Part shown: positions 30,293 through 38,481 of the stretch, in pieces | Position numbering within the stretch: position 1 is the first letter of the stretch | Layout: the number at the start of each line of letters is the position of its first letter | DNA from: Wenzhouxiangella sp. XN24 | GTDB lineage: Bacteria > Pseudomonadota > Gammaproteobacteria > Steroidobacterales > XN24 | Direction of reading: 5' to 3' | Assembly (NCBI RefSeq): GCF_011064545.1 | Contig: NZ_JAAMFG010000017.1 | Location: 62,001 to 126,000, forward strand | Length of the DNA stretch: 64,000 bases | Made by a program: the position numbers and the translations under genes | Notes under the pieces: model-generated | Database searches by the model: none | The model's input: the letters and a program-made list of their open reading frames with translations, nothing else | Told to the model about the DNA's origin: nothing

Positions 30293-31024
30293 CTATCGAG
30301 CGCGCATGCGTACAGCGCCGCTGCGCACCCCGTCCGAGACCGCGATATCGAGCGCCATCGCCTCCGTCGAGACCACCAGTTCCCCTGCGCGCCCGGCACC
30401 CAGCGCCAGGCCGGTCTTCGCGTCATGCACATGCAGCAGGACGAAACGCCCCGGATCCCAGCGGATTCCGACCGCATCGCCCGGGCGTCCCTCCACCGAC
30501 AGGCCCTCACCGCGCTCCAGCGCAGCCTCGAGTCCGGCGCGTGAGAGGCGGGCCTCGCGCGCCCATTGGCGACCGTCCGCTGCAGTCAGTTCGACCCGGG
30601 CGAGCTGCGCGGCGCCCCCCGGGACCTCCGCGACGAACATGAACCGGCGCGCCGGACCCGGGGAAACGGCGACCAGCGCCGCGGCGCCGAAGCGCATGGC
30701 GAACAGCTCTGCACCGGCGTCATCGAAACCGCGCAAGCGGTAGGGTGCTGCGGATTCGAGCGCAGAAGGATCGGGGTCGCTCGGACCGGCGGTGACCACC
30801 ACCGGGTCGAGCCCGAAGGCCTCCGTATCGATCCGGCCGCTCAACATCACGCGCTCGTCCCCGAGGCGACGCTCGAGCGACCAGGCGTCGTCACTCATGG
30901 TTCCGGCCGCATGCTCGCCGTGCGGCGGCGCGTTGCAGGCGGCGAGCCCGATCCCGCTGGCCAGGAGGAGCGCCGCCCACGGGCTGCGTTTGAAGCCGGG
31001 CCGACAACGTGCCGCCGGGATCAC
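30293..31024 (-). CDS. Lipoprotein co-translated with the metzincin lipoprotein
   Basis: A 243-aa predicted lipoprotein; no family recognised. The start is GTG at 31024, overlapping the upstream protease stop by GTGA. The N-terminus is followed by a hydrophobic stretch ending in the lipobox LAAC (Cys about residue 35), then a mature region rich in beta-strand-like segments (ELTAADGRQWAREARLSR, IRWDPGRFVLLHVHDAKT). The tight coupling suggests a functional link with the metzincin lipoprotein, perhaps as partner, inhibitor or chaperone. This is inference from position only. Confidence 0.7.
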   Translation of the reverse strand: MIPAARCRPGFKRSPWAALLLASGIGLAACNAPPHGEHAAGTMSDDAWSLERRLGDERVMLSGRIDTEAFGLDPVVVTAGPSDPDPSALESAAPYRLRGFDDAGAELFAMRFGAAALVAVSPGPARRFMFVAEVPGGAAQLARVELTAADGRQWAREARLSRAGLEAALERGEGLSVEGRPGDAVGIRWDPGRFVLLHVHDAKTGLALGAGRAGELVVSTEAMALDIAVSDGVRSGAVRMRAR

Positions 31025-33396
31025 TTCTCCTGCCACTGCGGCGTCGCACGCATCGTCTGCACGCCATCGGAAAACAGGAGCTCCGGTTCGGTCCCGGCGA
31101 CAGCCTCGGCCGACAGGCTCAGGTCGCCGCTGCGGCCGATCGCCATGATGTGGCCCGAGCGACGGTCGCGCAGCATCGCCACGGGGCTTCGCGCCCTGTC
31201 CCAGCGCACGCGCAGGCCGCCGCCGGGCAATGCATCCTGCCGCACCGCCTGCATCGCCTCGCTGGCCTTCGCGGGCGCGGGACCGGAGCCTGCGGCCGCT
31301 TCCAGGACATGGCTGGCGCGCCCCTGCGGACCGGCCAGCTCGATCGTATGCAGGGCCGCAAAGTCGGCCTCCGCCAGCGGGACGAAGTAGGAGAAATGTC
31401 GCGCCGCAGGATCCGCGGCATGCGGGACGGTCACGCCGGCGAATGACAGGTCGAACACGACGCGCCCGTCTGCCGCGAGGCCCCGCAACCGATTCGGGCC
31501 GTCTTCGTCCGGCAACACCGGCGCGGCTTCCAGGCGGAACGCCGGATTGAGCTCCACTCCGTTCGCGCCGGTGCGCCCCCACAGCAGCAGACCCGGGCGA
31601 GGGAGGGCGTCGGCATCCACCGCCGCCCCTTCGTCCCCGGCGACCGCCAGCGGATCGTTGCGGCGCCAGTCGAGAATGCCCTGGTAGGTGTAGTCGCTCG
31701 TCCAGCGGGGCCGGCAGTAGCCCATGTAATCGCTGAAGTCGGACGCGCTGCGCAGAAGCCTGTCCGTGACGTCGTAGCCGGGCATGACCGTGGCGCCTCC
31801 GGGATAGGGAAAATTCGGGTCCGGGGAATCCGGGTCGCCGCAGGGAGCATGCATCCGGCCCAGGTTATGCCCCAGTTCGTGGGCCACCGTCTCGGCCGCG
31901 CCCGGGAGGTGGTCGAAACTCAGGGCGCTGCGAAAGGAGCTGGATGGGAATGATGGACGGAAAGCAATGCCCGAAATAGGCAAGCCGCTGACGCGCGGGA
32001 TGATGCCGTGATAATAGCGATCACCGGCCGACTCCAGGCTTCGCGCCGCCTGCAGGTCGGACAGCAGCTGGCCGATGGCGTCCTGGTCGGTGAGGTCCGC
32101 ATCGGTGACGAAATTCGTCCCGCGCAACTCCGCCTGGATCTCGGCCGTGGGCAACCAGCGACGTGTCGAGGCCAGGAAATTCTCGACGTTTTCCGGAAAG
32201 ATGCCGCCTGTCCGGCCGTGGGCCGTCGCCTCGATCGGGATGAACAATATCCGCAGCGGCGCGAGCGTTCTCACCTGGACCGGGGCTGCGCCGCTGCCGA
32301 CCGGGAAACGCATCGAGTCCCGCGAACTGACCGTGACCAGCTCCTGGGGATCCGCCACCACCTCGAGGCTCATTCCGGGGCGGATCTCGTCCCCGGTGAG
32401 CGCGAGGTTCCAGGTCTGCACCACCGACGACAGGTCGGGATCGGTCGGCACGCCGCTCAGCGGCGCTGGAATGATCTCCGTCCACAGCGGCGCGCCGTCC
32501 TGGAACAGCCGGACGCGCACCTCCGGACGCGCAGTGTTGCTGCGGTTCGCTTTCAGCATGACGCGTAGAAGGCCCGGGCGCCCCGCCACGAGATCCACAT
32601 CGCCGCTGGGGCTCTGGGTTCCCTGGTTGATCTGCACCGATTCGATCGAAAGAGCGAGCGCCTCGAGCGCCTCTGCCGTGAAGACGACGTCGGGGAGGCC
32701 CGGATACACGGCGCGCACGACGTTGCTGCCGGGATCGGACCCGAGCGTCCAGGCCTGTAACGTGGCCACCCCGGCGGCACTGGTCAACGCAGGACTTCCC
32801 GAGATCGATCCGCCGCCCTGCTCCACCACGAACGACAATGTTTCGCCGGGGATCGGGTTGCCGAAGGCATCCAGCACGCGCACCGCGGGCGGCTGGGCAA
32901 CCGCGCCGCCCTGCTCTCCCGACTGGGCCAGGCTGCTGACCGCCTCGAGTCGATTCGGCGGACCCGGCATCGCGGCGACACTGAAACGTTGCTCGCCGCC
33001 GCCGGTGGCTGTCGCCACGAGCACCTGCGTGCCCGCCGCACCGCCGAGTGTCCATGCCGACGGCCGGGCCCGGCCGTCGGCGCCGGTGACGGCCGTGGCC
33101 GGCGAGACCGAACCGCCCGGCTCGACGCGGAAACTGACCGTCACGCCGCCGATCCCGGCGCCGCTGCCGTCGACGACCCGGATGCCGGGCACGACGCCCA
33201 GCGGCTCGCCGACGGTTCCGGTGCTGTCGCCGGCGACATCCGCCACCATCCGCTGGACTGATCCGATCGAGTCGGCCTCTCCGCCGCCGCCGCCACCACC
33301 GCCGCCACACGCTGCGAGCAGCGTGAAGACGGCCAGCGAGGCCACGCCCCGCCGCCAGGCGAATCGCCGAAGACCGGGTTCTGCAATCGTCTTCAT
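31021..33396 (-). CDS. Metzincin-type metalloprotease lipoprotein with Ig-like repeats
   Basis: A 791-aa protein. The lipoprotein signal has its lipobox LLAAC at Cys30, immediately followed by nine glycines. Two bacterial Ig-like repeats follow (about 45-145 and 150-245; note VRVLDAFGNPIPGETLSF). The protease domain has zinc motif HELGHNLGRMH (His506, 510, 516; HExxHxxGxxH) and a plausible Met-turn (DFSDYMGYC). This is the metzincin pattern, nearest in feel to M66/reprolysin-like enzymes. The C-terminal part looks beta-rich. It is probably surface- or outer-membrane-anchored. The substrate is unknown. Confidence 0.8.
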   Translation of the reverse strand: MKTIAEPGLRRFAWRRGVASLAVFTLLAACGGGGGGGGGEADSIGSVQRMVADVAGDSTGTVGEPLGVVPGIRVVDGSGAGIGGVTVSFRVEPGGSVSPATAVTGADGRARPSAWTLGGAAGTQVLVATATGGGEQRFSVAAMPGPPNRLEAVSSLAQSGEQGGAVAQPPAVRVLDAFGNPIPGETLSFVVEQGGGSISGSPALTSAAGVATLQAWTLGSDPGSNVVRAVYPGLPDVVFTAEALEALALSIESVQINQGTQSPSGDVDLVAGRPGLLRVMLKANRSNTARPEVRVRLFQDGAPLWTEIIPAPLSGVPTDPDLSSVVQTWNLALTGDEIRPGMSLEVVADPQELVTVSSRDSMRFPVGSGAAPVQVRTLAPLRILFIPIEATAHGRTGGIFPENVENFLASTRRWLPTAEIQAELRGTNFVTDADLTDQDAIGQLLSDLQAARSLESAGDRYYHGIIPRVSGLPISGIAFRPSFPSSSFRSALSFDHLPGAAETVAHELGHNLGRMHAPCGDPDSPDPNFPYPGGATVMPGYDVTDRLLRSASDFSDYMGYCRPRWTSDYTYQGILDWRRNDPLAVAGDEGAAVDADALPRPGLLLWGRTGANGVELNPAFRLEAAPVLPDEDGPNRLRGLAADGRVVFDLSFAGVTVPHAADPAARHFSYFVPLAEADFAALHTIELAGPQGRASHVLEAAAGSGPAPAKASEAMQAVRQDALPGGGLRVRWDRARSPVAMLRDRRSGHIMAIGRSGDLSLSAEAVAGTEPELLFSDGVQTMRATPQWQEK

Positions 33397-33489
33397 TGCA
33401 CCATTCTCCCCACGAGCGCCGCCCGCTACCTGTTACACATCACATTTTTCGACCGTGGGAGGGCGTCAAGATTCAATCAACTCGACGAT

Positions 33490-33999
33490 TTACCGTGTCG
33501 GCGGGCACCAGCCGGACTCCAGCGCGCGCACCAGGATGCGTGCGCAGGCCGACGCGTCGGATGCCGCATCATGATGCCGGAGCGGAATATCGAGCGCCCG
33601 GCAGACCAGCGGCAGCTTCGTCGGGTAGATGCCCCAGACCTGGCGCGCGACCTGCACCGTGCACAAGAAGGGCGTATCGACGGAGGCCAGCCGGTACGTC
33701 CGGCAGCACGCATCGAGCACGCCGCGATCGAAAGGTGCATTGTGCGCTGCGAGCCAGTCCACCTCATGCAACCAGGGCTCCAGCCGCGGCCAGGCCTGGT
33801 CGAACAGCGGCGAACCCGCGACGTCGTTCCAGCACAGGCCGTGGATATGGGTGAACACGAATTCCGGCTCCGGAGGCCGGATCAGGAAGGCGTCCTCGGC
33901 GACGATGCGCCCGTCCTCGATCAAGGCCAGCCCGAGCGCACAGGCGCTGTCGCGGGCGTGGCTGGCGGTCTCGAAATCGAGCGCAAGTATGCGTGTCAC
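33490..33999 (-). CDS. DEDDh-type 3'-5' exonuclease (DnaQ-like)
   Basis: Stand-alone RNase T/DnaQ-fold exonuclease of 169 aa. ExoI is LALDFETA with the first acidic pair, ExoII lies around AHNAPFDRGVLD, and ExoIII is HHDAASDASA with the catalytic His and Asp. The start is GTG at 33999 (VTRILALDFET); the frame stays open upstream, but that stretch overlaps the next lipoprotein gene and lacks homology. Similar small exonucleases act in DNA repair or RNA trimming. The specific role is not evident. Confidence 0.85.
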   Translation of the reverse strand: MTRILALDFETASHARDSACALGLALIEDGRIVAEDAFLIRPPEPEFVFTHIHGLCWNDVAGSPLFDQAWPRLEPWLHEVDWLAAHNAPFDRGVLDACCRTYRLASVDTPFLCTVQVARQVWGIYPTKLPLVCRALDIPLRHHDAASDASACARILVRALESGWCPPTR

Positions 34000-34036
34000 G
34001 AAGTGCCCCCTGGGCCTGAGACCCGTTACGCCGACC

Positions 34037-34507
34037 CTAGCCGGGCTGCTTGCGCAACACCATGGGGAAAGGCAGTTCCTCGTCTTCGGCCGGCAACAGT
34101 TCGAGCAGGTCGTCCTCGACCCGTCCCCTGATGGACTGGGACTCACCGTCCCCCGTCATCTCGATCGTCAGGATGTCGTCGGCGGCGGACCAGGTGCCGT
34201 TCACCGTTTCACTCTCGCCCATCATGCTGGTGGTGCTCACGGCCGTCCCGTCGTCATTGAGCACCAGCGTGATGCGCAGCGCCTCGAGCATGCGCGAACC
34301 CATCAGCGCCATGCCGGCTTCCATGGCCTGGCGTTCCTCGTCGTCTTCGATGCTCGCGATCTCCGCCTCGATGGCGGCCTTGACGATGGCCGTATCCAGC
34401 TCCCAGGTGCCGGCATACCGCGTCGCTTCCGACTGGCCGCAGCCGGACAGGCCCACGGCGAAGACCAACAGCAGGATGGCCGGCAACGGCGTGGCGAGGC
34501 GTCTCAT
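34037..34507 (-). CDS. Small lipoprotein of unknown function
   Basis: A 156-aa protein with signal MRRLATPLPAILLLVFAVGL and lipobox LSGC (Cys about residue 23). The mature part starts YAGTWELDTA and includes TLVLNDDGTAVSTTSM and GTWSAADDILTIEM, which looks like a small beta-barrel or lipocalin-like domain. The in-frame ATG at 34516 is an alternative start. No family recognised with confidence. Confidence 0.65.
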   Translation of the reverse strand: MRRLATPLPAILLLVFAVGLSGCGQSEATRYAGTWELDTAIVKAAIEAEIASIEDDEERQAMEAGMALMGSRMLEALRITLVLNDDGTAVSTTSMMGESETVNGTWSAADDILTIEMTGDGESQSIRGRVEDDLLELLPAEDEELPFPMVLRKQPG

Positions 34508-34589
34508 GTTCGGCATCCCGTGGCGCGTATCGCGTTCGCCGCCAAGCATAACGTCCCGCGCGACGGGGAGGAAATCGAGTCCCGTCGCG

Positions 34590-35258
34590 CTATCGGCCGA
34601 GCCGGAGATAGCGGCGATTCAGCCACCAGCTCGCGGCCAGCGCGACGGCAAGGGGACCGAACCACGCCAGGTAATTCAGCAGCCGGCCGTCCGCTTCGGG
34701 CAACACGCTGCGCAGCCCGATCGACATGAAGGCAATGTGCGTGGCCACGCCGTTGCCGATCATCGCGCCGAGGTGCGCTTTCAGCCACCACCGGCGATCG
34801 TCGCGGATCCGCCGGCGGATCCGCAGTGCATCGAGGCCGGCCAGCACACCGACGGCACCGAATACCATGAGCAACGCAGCACCCCGCACGACACCGAGCA
34901 CGACGATCCCCGCCCCGCCTGCGAGCACCAGCCAGGTCAGGAGCCAGTACACCGGGCCGGCGTAGCGCTCGGGGTGATGACGATCCCGGATGGCCCGCCA
35001 GGCGCACCAGCAGGTCCAGCCCACCAGCGCCAGCAGGAAGCCGAAGAACGCCGTCGCCACCGGCTTGCCGGCTGCAGCGAAGCCGGCCACCAGCGGGATG
35101 CCCGTCAGGATGATGCCCAGCATGGCGCCCAGGTAGATTCGACCCGACCAGATGTGCGGCCGGCTGCCCTTGCGTGCCAGGGCGGCGATCCAGAACGAGG
35201 ACAGTGCGACCACGCCGGTGGCGAGATGCAGATCGATGGAAGCGGCATGGAGGTTCAT
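34590..35258 (-). CDS. Multi-pass membrane protein (DUF2306-like)
   Basis: A 222-aa protein with about seven predicted transmembrane helices. The opening HLATGVVALSSFWIAALARKG followed by HIWSGRIYLGAMLG resembles DUF2306/YozB-like proteins, which also begin with a His-containing helix and an RxxGRxY-like turn; this match is tentative. The start at 35258 (MNLHAAS) places the first His in the membrane. It is divergent from a two-component system across 146 bp, so it may be that system's target (inference). The coding sequence includes a 22-bp perfect palindrome at 34803-34824. Confidence 0.65.
   Translation of the reverse strand: MNLHAASIDLHLATGVVALSSFWIAALARKGSRPHIWSGRIYLGAMLGIILTGIPLVAGFAAAGKPVATAFFGFLLALVGWTCWCAWRAIRDRHHPERYAGPVYWLLTWLVLAGGAGIVVLGVVRGAALLMVFGAVGVLAGLDALRIRRRIRDDRRWWLKAHLGAMIGNGVATHIAFMSIGLRSVLPEADGRLLNYLAWFGPLAVALAASWWLNRRYLRLGR
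34803..34824. repeat. 22-bp perfect palindrome inside the membrane-protein gene
   Basis: Centre CGCCGG, arms built on GCGGATCC. The sequence equals its own reverse complement over 22 bases. It encodes the Arg/Ile run RIRRRIR, so it may simply reflect the codons used. Confidence 0.6.
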
Positions 35259-35404
35259 GTGTGTTCTCCGCGGTGGACGGCCGTCACTGTGCCGCTCCCG
35301 GCCGCTCTCCGCAGGTGCCATTGGTCACTCGCCGGGGGTGCCGAAAGTCACTTTATGCGCGCAGGCTCTTGCGCATGTGTCGTCCTCGCAGCAACCTGCT
35401 GCGC

Positions 35405-36574
35405 ATGAAGCATCCGCAGGAGTCGCTTGTTGCTGCACGGCCGCGGCCCGGGCCGACCGGCTTGCCGCTGCTGATCGCGGCGCTCATCACCTGGATGGCC
35501 GTGTGGGTGCAAGTCGTCGCGCAACTCGCATCCCGAGACCCCGCACTGGCGTGGCCGGCGCGCATCGCGCTGCTCGCCTTCATGGCTTGCTTCACGCTCA
35601 CCGTGTACAGCGAACGCCCCGGGCGCGTCGCCCTTCGCGACCTCGGCCTGCTGGGCCAACTGGTCGCGATCACCGTGCTGCTGGCGCTCGGGCCGAGCGG
35701 CACCGCAGCGATCCTGCTGATCCTGCTCGCCGCGACCATGACCCTGCGTTTCTCGCTGCCGGTCGAGCTCGCCTTGCTGGCGACGATCAACCTCGGCCTG
35801 CTGGGCATCATGACCTGGCACTGGCACTGGCCGCTGGGATCGGCATTCAGCGCCTGGGTCGCGTGGCTCGGCTTCCAGGCCTTCACCGTGCTGATGGTGC
35901 GTTACGCGATCCGTGCGGGCCACCTGGCGGAGGAACTGCGGGTGGTGAATGCCGGCCTGCTGGCCACGCGCCTGGTGCTCGATGAAACGGCGCGCGACCA
36001 GGAACGGCTCCGCGTGTCGCGCGAACTCCACGATGTGGCCGGCCACAAGCTGACCGCGCTGAAACTCAACCTGCGTCGCTTGTCGGGCGATCCGGCACTG
36101 GGCGAGCGCGAGGAGCTGCAGGTCAGCGCACGCCTCGCGGATGAGCTGCTGGACGAGTTGCGCGCCCTGGTCCGGCAGTTGCGGATCGGGGACGGCCTCG
36201 ACCTCGAGGCCGCACTGCGCCGGCTGGCGGAGCCGCTGCCGCGTCCCCGCGTCGAGATCGAAATCGGGCCCGGCGCCCGCGTGCCCCGGGCCGAGCAGGC
36301 GATGGCTTTGTTGCGGGCGGCCCAGGAAGGCCTCACCAACGCGGCGCGCCATGCCAATGCCGCCAGGGCCTGGATCCGGCTGCAGCGGCAAGATGCCGGT
36401 ATAGAGTTGATCCTGGACGACGATGGCAGGGTCCGGTGGCCCGTCGCGCCCGGTAACGGCCTGGAGGGCATGCGCGAACGGCTCGAGCTGCTTGGCGGCC
36501 GTCTCGACCTCTCGGTGTCCCCGCGTGGTGGCCTGCGGCTCACCGCGTGGCTGCCCCTGGAGGCGCCGGCATGA
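35405..36574 (+). CDS. Sensor histidine kinase, NarL/DesK type
   Basis: A 389-aa protein. The N-terminal membrane part has about five helices (18-165) and no obvious periplasmic sensor domain. A HisKA_3 dimerisation domain follows, with phospho-acceptor His209 in RELHDVAGHKLTALKL. The C-terminal ATPase domain has AAQEGLTNAARHA (N box) and GNGLEGMRERL (G box). The membrane-embedded sensor resembles DesK. The start at 35405 is chosen as the first ATG before the membrane region; the ATG at 35375 is possible. It overlaps the response regulator gene by ATGA. The signal is unknown. Confidence 0.88.
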   Translation: MKHPQESLVAARPRPGPTGLPLLIAALITWMAVWVQVVAQLASRDPALAWPARIALLAFMACFTLTVYSERPGRVALRDLGLLGQLVAITVLLALGPSGTAAILLILLAATMTLRFSLPVELALLATINLGLLGIMTWHWHWPLGSAFSAWVAWLGFQAFTVLMVRYAIRAGHLAEELRVVNAGLLATRLVLDETARDQERLRVSRELHDVAGHKLTALKLNLRRLSGDPALGEREELQVSARLADELLDELRALVRQLRIGDGLDLEAALRRLAEPLPRPRVEIEIGPGARVPRAEQAMALLRAAQEGLTNAARHANAARAWIRLQRQDAGIELILDDDGRVRWPVAPGNGLEGMRERLELLGGRLDLSVSPRGGLRLTAWLPLEAPA

Positions 36575-37203
36575 GCGTCATCCGGGTGGCGCTGGCCGAC
36601 GACCAGGCCCTCGTGCTGCAGGGCCTTCGAGCGGTGATCAACGACCTCGAGGGTATCCGGGTGGTCATCGAGGCGGCAAGCGGCGCAGCGCTCTTGGACG
36701 CGCTCGGCGATACGCCGGCCGACGTGGTGGTCTCAGATGTCCGTATGCCCGGCATGGACGGCCTGGCCTTGTGCCGCGAACTGGATGCGGCCGGCGGGCC
36801 GCCGGTGGTGCTGCTGACCACCTTCGACGAGGATGGCCTGGTGCTGGAGGCGGCGGCGGCCGGGGCGCATGGCTTCATGCTGAAGGATGCCTCTCCGGAG
36901 GATCTCGCGGAGGCGATCCGGCGGGCGGCGCAAGGCGAGCGCTGCCTGCAGCCCGTGACCACGGGGGCGCTTCGCGAGCGCTTCGCCTATCACGACGAGG
37001 CGCCCCCGACCGACACTTTCACGCCGCGGGAGATCGCCGTGTTGCGACTGATGGCCGGCGGCTACTCCAACCGCGAGATCGCGGCCTCCCTGTTCCTCGC
37101 AGAAGGCACGATAAAGAACTACGTCTCGGATATTCTCAACAAGCTCGCCACGCGAGACCGGACGCGAGCCGTGCTGAAGGCGATCACGCTGCGCATCATC
37201 TGA
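36571..37203 (+). CDS. LuxR/NarL-family response regulator
   Basis: A 210-aa protein. The receiver domain has acidic pair D10/D11, phospho-acceptor Asp56 in VVVSDVRMPGMDG, and Lys in FMLKDAS. The C-terminal LuxR helix-turn-helix is FTPREIAVLRLMAGGYSNREI. It is the cognate regulator of the overlapping kinase. Likely targets are the divergent membrane-protein gene or the downstream hydrolase, but no operator has been identified. Confidence 0.92.
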   Translation: MSVIRVALADDQALVLQGLRAVINDLEGIRVVIEAASGAALLDALGDTPADVVVSDVRMPGMDGLALCRELDAAGGPPVVLLTTFDEDGLVLEAAAAGAHGFMLKDASPEDLAEAIRRAAQGERCLQPVTTGALRERFAYHDEAPPTDTFTPREIAVLRLMAGGYSNREIAASLFLAEGTIKNYVSDILNKLATRDRTRAVLKAITLRII

Positions 37204-37274
37204 GGTCCCGTGATCCGCGCCGTCACGCGGATCCGGCCGCGCACGCGACGAGCGGCGATGCGATAATCCCGCCC

Positions 37275-38213
37275 ATGAAACTCATCGGATGGCTCATGCT
37301 GGGGCTTTTCCTGGCGACGCTTGCGTGGGGCGCCTGGTGGCTCGCCGACCACACCCGGTTGCGGCACGACGCCTTCGTCGCCCACCGCGGCGCGGTGCCG
37401 GTGGCGGAAACGGAAGCGATCGTCTCCCACCCGGGCGGGTTCACCAGCCAGGCGGTGCACCTCAGCACCGCTACTGGCTTGAGGGTCGATGCGCGCCTCC
37501 TGCGGCCCACCGTCCAGGATGCGCCGCTGCCGGTGCTCGTGCTGCTCGGCGGTCACCGCACCGGCCGCAATGCCGTGGATCTCGTCGGCCATCCCGGTCC
37601 GTTCGTCATGGTCGCCCTCGACTACCCCTATCACGGGGATATCGAGATTCGCTCGATCGGCAGCTTTTTCCGCGGCTTGCGAGAGGTACAACAGGCGCTC
37701 CTGGATACGCCGCCCGCGGTGTCCGTCGCGCTCGACTGGCTCGCCACCCAGCCGTGGGCCGATACGGACCGCGCCGAGCTCGTCGGGGTGAGTTTCGGTG
37801 CGCCCTTCGTCGCCGTGGCGGGCGCGCTGGACGAACGCTTCCGCCGCGTATGGATCATTCACGGCGGGGCCGGCAATCGGGGCTGGATCGAGCACAACCT
37901 GGAGGATCGCGTGCCGCAGGACTGGCTGCGTCCGGCGGCCGCTTGGCTCGCCCACCTGCTGGCTCATGGCAGTTCTTTCGATACCGAATCGTGGGTTGCG
38001 CGCATCGCACCGCGTGAACTGATCGTCGTCGGCGCGCGCGACGATGAGCGACTTCCCGAGCACAAGGTCGAGAAGCTCTATGCGGCCGCCCGTCAACCCA
38101 AGGAACTGATCTGGACCGAAGGCGGCCACATCGATCCGCGCCGCCCGGAACTCGTGCGTAAACTGCTGGAACTGGTGCGCGATCGCATCAGGGCCGATCA
38201 TGGCGCGCGTTGA
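37275..38213 (+). CDS. Alpha/beta hydrolase, membrane-anchored or secreted
   Basis: A 312-aa protein with an N-terminal hydrophobic segment (about 4-24), so probably periplasm-facing. The nucleophile elbow is GVSFGAPF (GxSxG), with Asp in VVGARDDERLP and catalytic His in TEGGHIDPRR, giving a full Ser/Asp/His set. LGGHRTGRNAVDLVG probably forms the oxyanion hole. Substrate unknown; an esterase or dienelactone-hydrolase-like enzyme is plausible. Confidence 0.8.
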   Translation: MKLIGWLMLGLFLATLAWGAWWLADHTRLRHDAFVAHRGAVPVAETEAIVSHPGGFTSQAVHLSTATGLRVDARLLRPTVQDAPLPVLVLLGGHRTGRNAVDLVGHPGPFVMVALDYPYHGDIEIRSIGSFFRGLREVQQALLDTPPAVSVALDWLATQPWADTDRAELVGVSFGAPFVAVAGALDERFRRVWIIHGGAGNRGWIEHNLEDRVPQDWLRPAAAWLAHLLAHGSSFDTESWVARIAPRELIVVGARDDERLPEHKVEKLYAAARQPKELIWTEGGHIDPRRPELVRKLLELVRDRIRADHGAR

Positions 38214-38265
38214 CGATCGGGCGGCGCACCGCATCAACCCACCGGCATCCCCCGGACATGACGGA

Positions 38266-38475
38266 ATGAACGACAGCAAGCGACTCGAAGACCTCGAATC
38301 CCAGCTCGCCTACCTGGAGCGCGGCAACCAGGAGCTCGGCGACGTCGTCTATCGCCAGCAACAGGCGCTGGATGCCCTGGCGGCACGCGTCGAGCGCCTG
38401 GCGGAACAGCTGCGCGCCGCGATGGAGCAGGGTCCGGAGCACTCTGCGGCGGACGAGAAGCCGCCGCATTACTGA
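38266..38475 (+). CDS. slyX: SlyX family protein
   Basis: Small, 69-aa coiled-coil protein matching SlyX: LESQLAYLERGNQELGDVVYRQQQ, followed by the hallmark C-terminus ending PPHY. The start at 38266 is the normal SlyX start; the longer frame from 38200 adds a non-conserved tail. Function unknown. It ends 6 bases before the convergent uup stop. Confidence 0.88.
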   Translation: MNDSKRLEDLESQLAYLERGNQELGDVVYRQQQALDALAARVERLAEQLRAAMEQGPEHSAADEKPPHY

Positions 38476-38481
38476 GCGCCG

